Source of the DNA: Bacteroidales bacterium
Lineage (GTDB): Bacteria > Bacteroidota > Bacteroidia > Bacteroidales > Bacteroidaceae
NCBI GenBank assembly: GCA_015060865.1
Contig: SUXS01000014.1
Coordinates: 1-64,000 of the forward strand
Direction: 5' to 3'
Length of the DNA: 64,000 nucleotides
In this document: piece by piece, positions 18,481 to 27,258 of the stretch
Position numbering within the stretch: position 1 is the stretch's first letter
Layout of the letters: each line of letters starts with the position of its first letter
The notes under the pieces: model-generated
What the model was told of the DNA's origin: nothing
The model's database searches: none
What the model saw: only the letters and a program-made list of their open reading frames with translations
Program-made: the position numbers and the translations under genes

Positions 18481-18508
18481 AATAAAAGCCGCATATGCGG
18501 CTTTTATT
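18481..18508 (+). terminator. tRNA-Arg terminator
   Basis: A 28-bp perfect palindrome (AATAAAAGCCGCAT and its complement) ends in CTTTTATTG on the plus strand. The symmetric A and T tracts let it work in both directions, serving also the convergent upxY-like gene. Confidence 0.8.
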
Positions 18509-18571
18509 GTGTGGCAAGAAACTGATAAGGCATCCTTGTTTAGTTGGTTGCTGGCTTGGATTTTGGGTGAG

Positions 18572-19201
18572 TTACTTTTCCTTGATAGGCTGTATAAGCT
18601 CGGGGTTTATGGTTGCCATAGCCACAGCAATGATGCCTTGGATGGCTATCACTACGCGTCGGTCGCGTGCCCCCTTCACCTTGACGAAAGTGCCTTCGTA
18701 GCCCTCAAACTCACCTGCCAGAATTTTTACCCGTGTACCCTTGGTCAGATTGATTTCTGTGGGGTCAAAGAACTTCAATGAATCATCGTAGGTGCTGCAT
18801 ACGGTGATGAACTGTTGCATCTGTTTTTCTGGGACAATGATCTTTTGCTTGTTCTTATCTACGATGTATTGTAGGTATGGGTTCTGTGCCTTTATGGCCT
18901 GTAGCTTTTGTTGGGTTGAATATACGAAGATGAGGCTATTGATAACGGGGACTTGTAGGCGTGTGATTTTCTTCCCTTTTTTTATAAAGGTATATTTCAT
19001 GGGGATAAAAGTCTCTATCCCATGCTCCTTAAGCATATCGCGTATTTTGAGTTCATGCCTATAGGTAGCGCGCATGGCAAACCATCGTACAGGGTCTTCT
19101 ATACGTTTGTGCACGATACTCACATTGCCATCACTGACAACAAGGCTCATCGAGTGCTTCTCTTGAGCTGGAGTAGGGGAGGTGAGTTTGGTTTCGTCCA
19201 T
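18572..19201 (-). CDS. UpxY/NusG-family transcription antiterminator
   Basis: A 209-aa NusG paralogue of the type that lets RNA polymerase read through polysaccharide operons in Bacteroides. It has a variable N-tail (1-38), an NGN domain (about 39-130, with RWFAMRATYRHELKIRDML and FVYS), and a C-terminal KOW domain (about 153-205, with LTKGTRVKILAGEFEGYEG). In known capsule loci upxY is the first gene; here it is monocistronic behind its own consensus promoter, on the same strand but beyond the 3' end of the polysaccharide locus. It would therefore have to act in trans. Its target is inferred, not shown. Confidence 0.85.
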   Translation of the reverse strand: MDETKLTSPTPAQEKHSMSLVVSDGNVSIVHKRIEDPVRWFAMRATYRHELKIRDMLKEHGIETFIPMKYTFIKKGKKITRLQVPVINSLIFVYSTQQKLQAIKAQNPYLQYIVDKNKQKIIVPEKQMQQFITVCSTYDDSLKFFDPTEINLTKGTRVKILAGEFEGYEGTFVKVKGARDRRVVIAIQGIIAVAMATINPELIQPIKEK

Positions 19202-19271
19202 GAATGTTGCGGTTTATGTTGGCCGTTAGCTGCCCATAGTCAATGATGTCTTCTGTTGGCTAAATCCCCCG

Positions 19272-19303
19272 CAAAGATACTCCTCAAAATTAATTCTGCC
19301 AAA
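19272..19303 (-). promoter_or_regulatory. upxY-like gene promoter
   Basis: On the minus strand TTTG (19300-19303), 20 nt, TATCTTTG (19272-19279): a full Bacteroidetes consensus promoter 71 bp upstream of the start codon. Confidence 0.8.
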
Positions 19304-19385
19304 TCTTTTTTCTTGTAAATCATTGCAACGATTCTGAAAATTGACTCACGCCCTAACGATTGTTTCCTGTTCATATAAATGAGAT

Positions 19386-19423
19386 AAAATAAAAAGTTCC
19401 TTGATAGAGAGCTATCAAGGAAC
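19386..19423 (-). terminator. terminator of the PLC-like lipoprotein gene
   Basis: A 12-bp perfect stem (GTTCCTTGATAG/CTATCAAGGAAC, 19396-19407 with 19412-19423, 4-nt loop) is followed on the minus strand by TTTTTATTTTAT. It lies 24 bp past the stop codon at 19447. Confidence 0.88.
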
Positions 19424-19446
19424 ATTATGAATGATGAAAGTCTTGT

Positions 19447-22068
19447 TTAGTTGTGTTTGAAGTTGTTAGATATAATTACTCCTGGCAAGTAGTATGAACC
19501 TGGATCTTCTGAATTATATGAGTTTGTTACGCGATTCATGTAAACAAGACCAGTAGGTCCCGTAAAATCAATCTCACTCTTGCTGAGGATATGATTGTAA
19601 AGCATATTATTGAGATCCTTAGCTAGCGCAGGTATATCTCCATCCATACCACCTACATTCCAGTAACCATTGCTGTAACTTCCTGAAGGGAAATTTATAT
19701 CGCTTGTGTCCCATGAATGTCCATAGCCGGTACATGGGTCGTCAGCATAAGGGAGTATACTTGTGTTTTTTGTGGGGTAGGTTTGGGGGTCAGTTACATA
19801 GTATCCACAGAGTGAGTTTATGAATAAATATTGATCCTCATACTCTCCGCTGATAGCCATGTCAAAGGTCTTCTTAATAGCTTCAACCTTTTCTTTATAT
19901 GACTCGTGCCAAAATACATAGAAGTAGTGGGGATTTCCAAATCTTCCTTGGCACTCTCCGAGATATACGGGTAATCCGTCTTTCTTGCCATCACCATTGA
20001 CATCATATACGCCAGGTACAACACGTTGCCATTCTTGACACCAAATCTTGACTCCAGAAATGTTGCTCTCGTATTCAAAGTGCATGTCCTTCTTTCTTAT
20101 ATGGTGTTGGAAGTCTACAGAGTCACGATCCCATGGTGCTGTTTCAGGGTTTACCTTTGTATCTAAATCAAGATACATGTGGTTCTCAACCATGGGATAA
20201 TCCCAATATTGAGGATACACATCGACATTAGTCTTGTCATTTGCTTGATAACCATTCGTACCTGATGCTTGGATGTCTAGAGCGGTTTTCCAATCTAAAG
20301 CTTCATCTCCTGTATTAGCCACTCTAACTTCGTATCCGCGGCATCCCCATTTGTCCTTTGCTGTACCGCATCCGTCAATTTCTACTATATATGTACTGTT
20401 AAGTAGGGCGTCAAATTCGTGTGGGTCGTCCTCTACGTGTTGAGTAGGACGTACCAATATCATTAACTTTCCTCTAACTTGATTGAGTGTTAATGAAGGG
20501 TCATATTTTACGAAACATTTAGAAGCTGGGTACGTGCTTATGAGATTTTGGTAAAGCAAAACGAGATTTCTAATGTAAGTCGTTGGATTTCTTGTGTTGG
20601 AATGTGGCTGATAGGTAAGCATAAGTACGGCTGTTTCCTTACTTGGGGTGCTTGTGTTGCCTCCTAGTTTGTCAAGTAAGAACTCAAAAACGTCCCTTAC
20701 AGTATATCCTGTAGGCTTTCCATTACAATCCACATTTATACCTCCCAAGGAAGTGGTGCTTGAGCTGGCACGTTCTGATATGATTTCAAAGGCGCGGATG
20801 CCTGCATTCCATTGTTCCTCAAGTGTAAGTGTTTGTGCTTTATATAAATCAGGGTTTTGTGACGTTTGGTAACTGAATGTTGCTCCTGTTCCAGGAATTG
20901 ACAGGTCTTTTAGCGGCATATTGTTGGGTAAGTAGCTCATCCAGTTGCTATAGTCTAGTGTAATGACAGGAAGATGCAATCCACTGACTATATGTTTGGT
21001 GTTGCTTTGAATATTGATACCTTCCAGTACCTTACTTGTTATGCCTGTGGTTGTTTGTAAAGCTACTCTTAAATCGGTAATCTCGGTCCCTGGTCGTAAG
21101 AATGCTGTAACTTCAAGTTCTTGTCCTGCAGTTAAAGTCATGGGCTCGAATTTGTCGCTGGAATTTTTAATCCATAAAGGAATATTTATAGTATGGCCTG
21201 TAGTCCCACCTATAGGGGTAGTTATACTGGGATATGTATTTCCTGGAGTCCATCCCGATAAGTTACATGCAAAACTTCCAGTGATGGGTTTGGTGGTTGA
21301 TGGCTCGCTGACTCCAGGATAAACCCAATCTATTGAGGTCAATAATATCTCCTCCAAAGCTATGCTAGGAGCTCCTGAGGGGAGTTTGAATCTAATATTC
21401 ACTGCCGTAACTAGTGGGTAGAATGTTAAGTTAACCCCATTGTCAACGTTAGGATCTACAGAGCTCTTTGCTACCATGTATGCGTATGTCATATTGGGCT
21501 TCACTCTGTATCCGTTTCCTGTCTTCTCGATAGTTCCTGATTGTGAGATGGGAATAAAGCCATTTACAACAGTACCATTCATTTTGATACCTTGTCGAAG
21601 TGTCGTTTCTGCACTGTCAGGTAACATCTCTGGTGAAGGATATAGCGCATAAAACTCATGCTGGGTGTCTGTCGCTCCCCATTGCAACCCTGCAGGCTCC
21701 TTTGCGCTTCTAGTAAGCGTTGAATAATAACTGTTCCCATTGAGTGTAGGGCTGCTAGTTACTACATAGTCAACTGTTTTGTCACTTGGAGCAGAGGCTT
21801 GCTCGCAATAAATCTGTATCTTGTCTATGTTTTCCACCCACTTGATGCGCTCATATGTCGTGGAACCAATAGTGTATTCCTCACCGGTATATTCTGTTCG
21901 CGTATTTCCTTTATTGCCATTCTCAAATCCGGCACGTGCGCCGAATGAGATTTCGTTGCCTGTAGTATTGGGGGTGATGGATACAATGTCCTCATCGTTA
22001 CAACTGCTAAGAATAGCAGCAGAGATGCATACTGCTCCCAAAAGCAAATTATACTTTGTCGTTTTCAT
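19447..22068 (-). CDS. fimbrillin-like/PI-PLC-like fusion lipoprotein
   Basis: An 873-aa surface lipoprotein. The ATG at 22068 gives a lipoprotein signal peptide ending in LSSC, with the lipidated Cys at 23; an in-frame upstream ATG at 22107 would spoil it. Residues 40-380 look like a Mfa/FimA fimbrillin-type domain (EISFGAR, WVENIDKIQIYCE, LQWG, FYALYP). Residues about 375-860 follow the PI-specific phospholipase C X-domain layout (LSIPGT, LTLEEQWNAGIRAFEI, VRDVFEFLLDKL, GKLMILVRP). The first catalytic His expected in PGTHDS is Gly395 (PGTGAT), and no HG pair is seen where the second His belongs. It is probably a binding or structural protein rather than an active lipase. A small gene and ompA lie just upstream. 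Confidence 0.78.
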   Translation of the reverse strand: MKTTKYNLLLGAVCISAAILSSCNDEDIVSITPNTTGNEISFGARAGFENGNKGNTRTEYTGEEYTIGSTTYERIKWVENIDKIQIYCEQASAPSDKTVDYVVTSSPTLNGNSYYSTLTRSAKEPAGLQWGATDTQHEFYALYPSPEMLPDSAETTLRQGIKMNGTVVNGFIPISQSGTIEKTGNGYRVKPNMTYAYMVAKSSVDPNVDNGVNLTFYPLVTAVNIRFKLPSGAPSIALEEILLTSIDWVYPGVSEPSTTKPITGSFACNLSGWTPGNTYPSITTPIGGTTGHTINIPLWIKNSSDKFEPMTLTAGQELEVTAFLRPGTEITDLRVALQTTTGITSKVLEGINIQSNTKHIVSGLHLPVITLDYSNWMSYLPNNMPLKDLSIPGTGATFSYQTSQNPDLYKAQTLTLEEQWNAGIRAFEIISERASSSTTSLGGINVDCNGKPTGYTVRDVFEFLLDKLGGNTSTPSKETAVLMLTYQPHSNTRNPTTYIRNLVLLYQNLISTYPASKCFVKYDPSLTLNQVRGKLMILVRPTQHVEDDPHEFDALLNSTYIVEIDGCGTAKDKWGCRGYEVRVANTGDEALDWKTALDIQASGTNGYQANDKTNVDVYPQYWDYPMVENHMYLDLDTKVNPETAPWDRDSVDFQHHIRKKDMHFEYESNISGVKIWCQEWQRVVPGVYDVNGDGKKDGLPVYLGECQGRFGNPHYFYVFWHESYKEKVEAIKKTFDMAISGEYEDQYLFINSLCGYYVTDPQTYPTKNTSILPYADDPCTGYGHSWDTSDINFPSGSYSNGYWNVGGMDGDIPALAKDLNNMLYNHILSKSEIDFTGPTGLVYMNRVTNSYNSEDPGSYYLPGVIISNNFKHN

Positions 22069-22082
22069 CTTCTGTATTATTA

Positions 22083-22262
22083 TTAGTCCCAACTTGTTGA
22101 ATTCCACTGCTCTATCTCATCGTCGGTTGAACTTGTAACAGTGTGCCCTGTCGTTTCGACCTTGGTCTTTTGGTTTGCATCTACCGAAGCACAGAATCCG
22201 CCTTCCAATTCCACCACAGCCTTTTCTATGGCAGGTGTCTGGTAAAATCTTTTTGCCTTCAT
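22083..22262 (-). CDS. small protein upstream of the fimbrillin-like gene
   Basis: A 59-codon gene with ATG at 22262 and TAA at 22083-22085. It begins MKAKRFYQTPAIEKAVVELE and ends EQWNSTSWD. Bacteroidetes genomes commonly place such short proteins (basic start, YxxPxIE..E pattern, Trp-Asp or Gly-Trp tail, no signal peptide) beside fimbrillin or surface-lipoprotein genes; their function is not known to me. It is 14 bp upstream of the lipoprotein start and 91 bp downstream of ompA, so it is likely in the same transcript. One cysteine (Cys24). Confidence 0.75.
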   Translation of the reverse strand: MKAKRFYQTPAIEKAVVELEGGFCASVDANQKTKVETTGHTVTSSTDDEIEQWNSTSWD

Positions 22263-22353
22263 TCTCTATAATTGTTTTTTATATTATATATAAGGAATAT
22301 ATGATAGGGATACCATACATTGAATCTCAATGCATGGCTCCCATGGATTATAT

Positions 22354-23631
22354 TTACTCTACCACTTTGGTGATTACCGCACGGCTGAGTGCTGGGTCAT
22401 CGTAGAACATGTTGTCTACACCGCCCTTATACTCTACGCGCAATTGGTTGGGGTTTACACCAAACTCTTTCACAAGGCAGTCATATACTGCTTCTGCACG
22501 CTCCTTGCTGAGTCGGTCGTTGATTTCCTTGTTGCCGGTAACTGCATCAGCATAACCTGTGATGACGTATACGAGGCTGGGGTCACACTCCTTGATCACG
22601 TCGGCCATCATGCCGAGGCTTACGCGAGAAGCCTTGGTAAGTTTGCTCTTGTTGATCTTGAAGTTGATAAGGTTAGGAGCTACTACAGGAATTTTCTTTA
22701 CGATGGTGTCTACAGCTGCCTTGTTACATTCGTCAAGTGCTTTCTGCAACTCTGCGTTTGTCTGGCTCATCTGGTCCATCATGTCGCGTAGCTGGTTGAT
22801 TGTACGGTTGTCGTGACGGATAATGGTTTTGCTGCGCTCCCATGTGTTCCCGCCAATCTTCCATACCAAGTTGGCTGTAGCTGAGAGGATTCCTTCCCCG
22901 TAGCGGCCTGCTGTGCTCTCGTCGCCATCGAAGCGGTCATTGACATATCCGCCACGGATATCGATGTTGAGATCTAGGCTGCGGCTCAAACGGAATTGGT
23001 TGATCAAACCGATGTTGGCGCCTACCTCACGTGAAAGTCTAACATCCTCGGGCAGACGGTCGGCATCTTCGAGAACAGCTACCCAACCCAGGCCGAAGTA
23101 GGGGATTGCATTGTAAACTCGTTTCTCCTTGTATCCACCAAAAAGGTTGCAGAGATTATACATTACGTCAACATGTAAATTGATGTAATTGAATTCTTGA
23201 TACCACAACCAATAGCGGTCCCAAGGCTTTTCGGTGATTTGCTGTCCTGTAGAGAAGGCTGCTCCCTTGCTCTGAGATATGGGCCCCCCGTCAACTCCAC
23301 CTTGTGTGGCTCCCTTGAGCGTCAATCCGCTTGCCATAGCGCGTACACCGATAACGGGAGTGAACCATTTGCCCACTGCTACGTCAAAAGCGGGAGTAAT
23401 GCGGTTGTCCCAACCGATTTGCTTATCATGGTCTCCAAAGATGGTTTGTGCTCCACCACCGATACTGAGATACCAGTTCTTGAAGAAGCCGTTTGTTTGT
23501 ACACTATATCCTTTTGGGTCATTGTAGATGATTTCATCGGTGAAGTCCTCTGATGAGTTGGTAGTGATGTCATCTGCATAGGCTGTCATACCCATTGCCG
23601 ACAATAAGGCAATAAAAAGATACTTTTTCAT
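22354..23631 (-). CDS. OmpA-family outer-membrane protein
   Basis: A 425-aa protein with a signal peptide (MKKYLFIALLSAMGMTAYA), an N-terminal eight-strand-type beta-barrel (about 45-265, with FKNWYLSIGGGAQTIFGDHD), a coiled linker (about 265-305, MMDQMSQTNAELQKALDE) and an OmpA/MotB peptidoglycan-binding domain (about 315-425, VITGYADAVTGNKEINDRLSKERAEAVYDCL). It links the outer membrane to the cell wall and is probably abundant: its promoter is a full consensus match. It heads a likely operon with the small protein and the fimbrillin/PLC-like lipoprotein. Confidence 0.9.
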   Translation of the reverse strand: MKKYLFIALLSAMGMTAYADDITTNSSEDFTDEIIYNDPKGYSVQTNGFFKNWYLSIGGGAQTIFGDHDKQIGWDNRITPAFDVAVGKWFTPVIGVRAMASGLTLKGATQGGVDGGPISQSKGAAFSTGQQITEKPWDRYWLWYQEFNYINLHVDVMYNLCNLFGGYKEKRVYNAIPYFGLGWVAVLEDADRLPEDVRLSREVGANIGLINQFRLSRSLDLNIDIRGGYVNDRFDGDESTAGRYGEGILSATANLVWKIGGNTWERSKTIIRHDNRTINQLRDMMDQMSQTNAELQKALDECNKAAVDTIVKKIPVVAPNLINFKINKSKLTKASRVSLGMMADVIKECDPSLVYVITGYADAVTGNKEINDRLSKERAEAVYDCLVKEFGVNPNQLRVEYKGGVDNMFYDDPALSRAVITKVVE

Positions 23632-23684
23632 TTTTTTCTGTTCTTTCGTAATTATTCTAATCCTCTATAATCTTAATTTTAGAG

Positions 23685-23715
23685 CAAAGATACGGTTTTT
23701 AATATAATTGCGCAA
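23685..23715 (-). promoter_or_regulatory. ompA-like gene promoter
   Basis: On the minus strand TTG (23713-23715), 20 nt, TATCTTTG (23685-23692). It lies 54 bp upstream of the start codon. Further upstream, 23750-23780 contains an imperfect inverted repeat (ATTGGCCTAT/ATAGGCCGAT) that could be an operator. Confidence 0.8.
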
Positions 23716-23892
23716 CGTTTTAATGAATTTTATGGCATCATTTCTGCCTATTGGCCTATCGTTTTTCTCTATAGGCCGATTGAGGCCTTTTTTGCAAAGT
23801 CGAGATTCTATTTAGGCAAGGATGCATTTGTGTGAGTGAAGTGGTAGGGTTGTGGTGGTGATATGGGGTAATGTCGCCATCTGTACATAGAT

Positions 23893-23936
23893 AAAAACGA
23901 TAGAGGGGATACCCTAAAGCTAAGGTATCCCCTCTA
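23893..23936 (-). terminator. terminator ending the polysaccharide locus
   Basis: A 13-bp perfect stem (TAGAGGGGATACC, 23901-23913 with 23924-23936, 10-nt loop) is followed on the minus strand by CGTTTTTATC. It lies 27 bp after the wzc-like stop codon and marks the downstream edge of the locus. Confidence 0.88.
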
Positions 23937-23962
23937 CAAGTTTTATATCGGCAATCATTCGC

Positions 23963-26332
23963 TTAATTCTTTGCGAACCATCCTTTTTTCTTTTGGCTAC
24001 CATATCCGTAGCCATACCCATAACCGTATCCGTATCCATATCCATAGGTGCGTTTACGTGGGTTTCCTCCATTCAATATCAATGCCATATTTTGTAATTT
24101 ATGGTTCACATACAACTCTTCCAAATCGGGCAGTTGTCGTTTGTCGATTTTTCCGATGCGTATGACGAATAGGGTGAGGTCGGCAACTCGGTTTGAGATG
24201 CTGGCATCGGCAACAATGCCTACAGGAACGCTGTCGGTGATGATGTAGTCGTACTTACTGCGCAACTCATTGAATAATTCGTCCAGGCGTTCACTCATGA
24301 GCAGTTCGGCAGGATTAGGAGCCATGGTACCAGCGGGAATAATGTCTACACGCTCACAGATGTCGTCATGCTGTATGATCTCCTCAACGGTCAGTGAACT
24401 GTCGGCTAAGTAGTTGCTTACGCCGATTCTGCCCTTTCGGTGAAATCCTGTGAGTGTGGCCTTGCGCAAGTCGAGGTCAACCAGGCATACCCGTTTGTTG
24501 GCAAACACAAGGCTCATGGCAAGGTTACGTGATATAAACGTTTTTCCAGCTCCGGCGTTGAATGAGGTGAGCATGATTACCTGCTGCTTTCTCTCCCCTC
24601 GGGCCATGAATGCCATGTTGGTATGCAGTATGCGGAAACTCTCAGAGATCATGTCGGTACCCATCTCGCTGACAAATAGAGCGTTCTTGTCTTTCTTGCT
24701 GGCTTTTACCGCTTCGGTGTCAATGGGGACTTCTCCCAAGAAGGGTAGGCTGATCTCGTTCTCTACATCTTTCCTGCTGTGTACTCGTGTGTCAAGGAAC
24801 AGGATTGAAAGGAATACTCCAGCCGGTATGGTCAATCCCAATAATAGTCCTACTATGATAACCCGGTTGCGTGATGGGGCTATAGGCTGCATGCTTCCCT
24901 CGGCACTGTCAACTACCCAAGCGTTGTCGTTGACCATGGCTTGTGACAGGGCATTCTCTTCTCGTTTGTTGAGCAGGAACATGTACAGGCTCTCCTTGAT
25001 TTTCTGTTGTCGCTCAATGGACAACATTTGTCGCTGCTTGGTAGGCATTGCCTGTACTCTGACCTGTGCGGCACTTTCTCTCTTTTGTGCTTCGCTCAGT
25101 CGCATGTTCAGGCTCACGATCATGTTGTCTACAGCTCCGATGATGCTTTGTCTCAGTGCGGTGAGCGAGGTGTTCATCTCTTCTACGATGGGGTTCCGCT
25201 CACTGCTCTCATCGAGTAGCTTATCACGTTTGAGCTTGGTGAGGTTATACTGGGTAATCTGTGATTCGATACTCATATCACTGATACCGGTATTGGCTGG
25301 TATCAGTTCTTTGCTTTTAGTGGGGTTGGTCAGGTATTCCTTGATATAGCTGGCAACCCGTAGCTGGGTCTCCGTTTCCATCACATCAGAACTATATTTT
25401 TGTGATTCGCTGGAGTATTGTCCGGCTACCGTATTGAGATCAATGATGTTGTTCTCACGCTTGAACGACTCAATCTTTCCTTCTACGCCACCAAGTTCCT
25501 TCTCGATGATTTCCAGACGTCCGTTGATGAAGTTGGTGGTGTTCTCTACCATCATGTTCTTGTCAGCTATAGCAATGTCGTTATATACCCTTACCATCGT
25601 GTTCAGCACATCTCGTGCTCGTAACGGACTATTGTCCTTCAAGGCGAGTTTCAGGATTGATGAGGCATCCTCTTCCTGACGTATGGCTACTGCAGCTCTA
25701 TATTTGTCTGCTACAAAGTCTAAAGGCAGCTTCTCTACCCGGATCTCCTCCCCGAACCACTCTTCGTCGTAGAACTGGGTCGGTACGATGGTGACGGTCT
25801 GGCCATTGACAGATATCGTATCGTTGACCTTAAGGGTAAATATGCGTGTGTCTTCTTGTCCTGCCAGGTGGCTTATTTCGATTGAATCCTGATCCCTGGG
25901 TGTGACAGTGAAGCATACGTAGCTGTCCTTTAGGGTGTTGGGGAAGATTACGTTTATAGGCGATTTTCCGTATAGCTCTATCCAACGCAGTTTTATCTTG
26001 GTTTGGTAGTTGATGTCGGCATGTGTGCGCTTTACCGTCTCGCGCATCAGCCTCTTTGACTTGAACTGCAGTATTTCGTTGGCTACATTAACTCTGTTGA
26101 TGAGGTTGTCATACCGGTCAAATCCAGCAGAATAAGTGTTCTTGTTGGCTGGATCCTTGATGATGACCGTGGTCGACTGATAATAGGTGAAGGGGGTACG
26201 TGCATACTGAAGATAAACTATCCCTCCACACAGGGCTACTCCTAAGATAAACCAGGGCCATTTAGCTAGCAGATAAAGAATCAGATCAAGGATATTCATT
26301 CCTTGATCCTTTTTGGAAGTTGCTTTATTCAT
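23963..26332 (-). CDS. Wzc-type polysaccharide co-polymerase / tyrosine autokinase
   Basis: An inner-membrane regulator of polysaccharide chain length and export. It has an N-terminal TM (about 20-40), a Wzz domain with long periplasmic coiled coil, a second TM (about 485-510), then a BY-kinase domain with Walker A near residues 590-597 (NAGAGKTFISRN), Walker A' VCLVDLDLRKATLTGF and Walker B DYIITDSVPVG. The tail (about 762-790) is RKRTYG followed by an unbroken Gly-Tyr run and SQKKKGWFAKN, the autophosphorylation cluster. 789 aa is normal for a fused Wzc. It is the last gene of the locus, 107 bp after the Wza-like gene. Confidence 0.93.
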   Translation of the reverse strand: MNKATSKKDQGMNILDLILYLLAKWPWFILGVALCGGIVYLQYARTPFTYYQSTTVIIKDPANKNTYSAGFDRYDNLINRVNVANEILQFKSKRLMRETVKRTHADINYQTKIKLRWIELYGKSPINVIFPNTLKDSYVCFTVTPRDQDSIEISHLAGQEDTRIFTLKVNDTISVNGQTVTIVPTQFYDEEWFGEEIRVEKLPLDFVADKYRAAVAIRQEEDASSILKLALKDNSPLRARDVLNTMVRVYNDIAIADKNMMVENTTNFINGRLEIIEKELGGVEGKIESFKRENNIIDLNTVAGQYSSESQKYSSDVMETETQLRVASYIKEYLTNPTKSKELIPANTGISDMSIESQITQYNLTKLKRDKLLDESSERNPIVEEMNTSLTALRQSIIGAVDNMIVSLNMRLSEAQKRESAAQVRVQAMPTKQRQMLSIERQQKIKESLYMFLLNKREENALSQAMVNDNAWVVDSAEGSMQPIAPSRNRVIIVGLLLGLTIPAGVFLSILFLDTRVHSRKDVENEISLPFLGEVPIDTEAVKASKKDKNALFVSEMGTDMISESFRILHTNMAFMARGERKQQVIMLTSFNAGAGKTFISRNLAMSLVFANKRVCLVDLDLRKATLTGFHRKGRIGVSNYLADSSLTVEEIIQHDDICERVDIIPAGTMAPNPAELLMSERLDELFNELRSKYDYIITDSVPVGIVADASISNRVADLTLFVIRIGKIDKRQLPDLEELYVNHKLQNMALILNGGNPRKRTYGYGYGYGYGYGYGYGSQKKKGWFAKN
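23997..24048. repeat. hexanucleotide microsatellite coding the Gly-Tyr tail
   Basis: About eight 6-bp units of the type CCATAT/CCGTAT/CCGTAG encode alternating Tyr and Gly near the Wzc C-terminus. Slippage by one unit adds or removes one Gly-Tyr pair and keeps the frame. Confidence 0.8.
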
Positions 26333-26439
26333 TGTGTTTGATGACTATTTATAATCTTTTTCTAAATCAATTTATGCGGAGATCTCTCGTGTCGAAAATG
26401 ATGTGTCTCTCGTTTCTATGGTTAATGAAATGGAGCCCT

Positions 26440-27249
26440 TTATTTTAATAGGTTGCTCAGTAGTAGATAGAGTGATATGATTGAGGTCGATAGGCTAATG
26501 CCCCATGTAGAATACCTGTAGATGTTGTCTTCGGTATCTCTTTTCTTGTATTTGGGCTCTACATATACGATGTCGTTTTGTTGCAGATAAAAGCAGGGCG
26601 ATTCGAAAAGTTTTCGGCTGCTTAGGTCATGGTGGTATATCTGGCGTGTCTCTCCCACTTCGCGTATTACGGCCACTCTGTCCGTAGCTGCATTGGTATT
26701 GAGGTCACCGGCACTGGCTATCGCTTCCAATATGGTCACACGGTCACCCTCAACCCTTTTCGTTCCAGGACTTCGTACGGCTCCCATTACAGTATACTTG
26801 AAATTCATGATTTCTACCATTACGAGCGGGTTCTTGATGTAGTTGCCCTCTATAATGCGGTTTCTGATGACTTCGGTGACTTCATTGAGTGTCATCCCTT
26901 CTACGTGAATGACTCCTAACATGGGGAATTCAATGTTGCCATTGATGTCTACACGATATCCCTTCTCTCTTTGTGAGGAGCTCGAAGAGGTGGCCACTGT
27001 GCCATCGCTGTTTACCTGATAGGATCCTCCTTGTACATTGAATGGGATAGCTAACTCTGGGTTTTTACTGTTGACAGTGATGCTCAATCGGTCGTCACGA
27101 TGCACAATGGGATCGTGCTTCTTGTCGATAGGGTAGTAGAGCCCGGACTTCATATCTTCCAGGTAGACGAACTCTTTGCGTGATGCACATGAGGCTAAAG
27201 TCATCACTCCTATCAAACAGAGCAGGGTATTTCTATTTATTATTTTCAT
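26440..27249 (-). CDS. Wza-type polysaccharide export lipoprotein
   Basis: A 269-aa outer-membrane polysaccharide export protein (BexD/CtrA/VexA family). The lipoprotein signal ends MTLASC (Cys21). The export domain starts about residue 50 (DDRLSITVNSKNPELAIPF), followed by SLBB-like domains (GVIHVEGMTLNEV; FKYTVMGAVRSPGTKRVEGDRVTILEAIASAGDL). A C-terminal hydrophobic segment (about 247-266) fits the amphipathic pore or membrane helix. It pairs with the Wzc-like kinase just downstream; its start lies 9 bp after the HprK-like stop codon. Confidence 0.92.
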   Translation of the reverse strand: MKIINRNTLLCLIGVMTLASCASRKEFVYLEDMKSGLYYPIDKKHDPIVHRDDRLSITVNSKNPELAIPFNVQGGSYQVNSDGTVATSSSSSQREKGYRVDINGNIEFPMLGVIHVEGMTLNEVTEVIRNRIIEGNYIKNPLVMVEIMNFKYTVMGAVRSPGTKRVEGDRVTILEAIASAGDLNTNAATDRVAVIREVGETRQIYHHDLSSRKLFESPCFYLQQNDIVYVEPKYKKRDTEDNIYRYSTWGISLSTSIISLYLLLSNLLK

Positions 27250-27258
27250 ATCATTGAA

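Noticed and set aside
23750..23780. Terminator between the ompA-like gene and wzc
   Set aside because: The inverted repeat has no T-run in the minus-strand reading direction; a better terminator is at 23893-23936.
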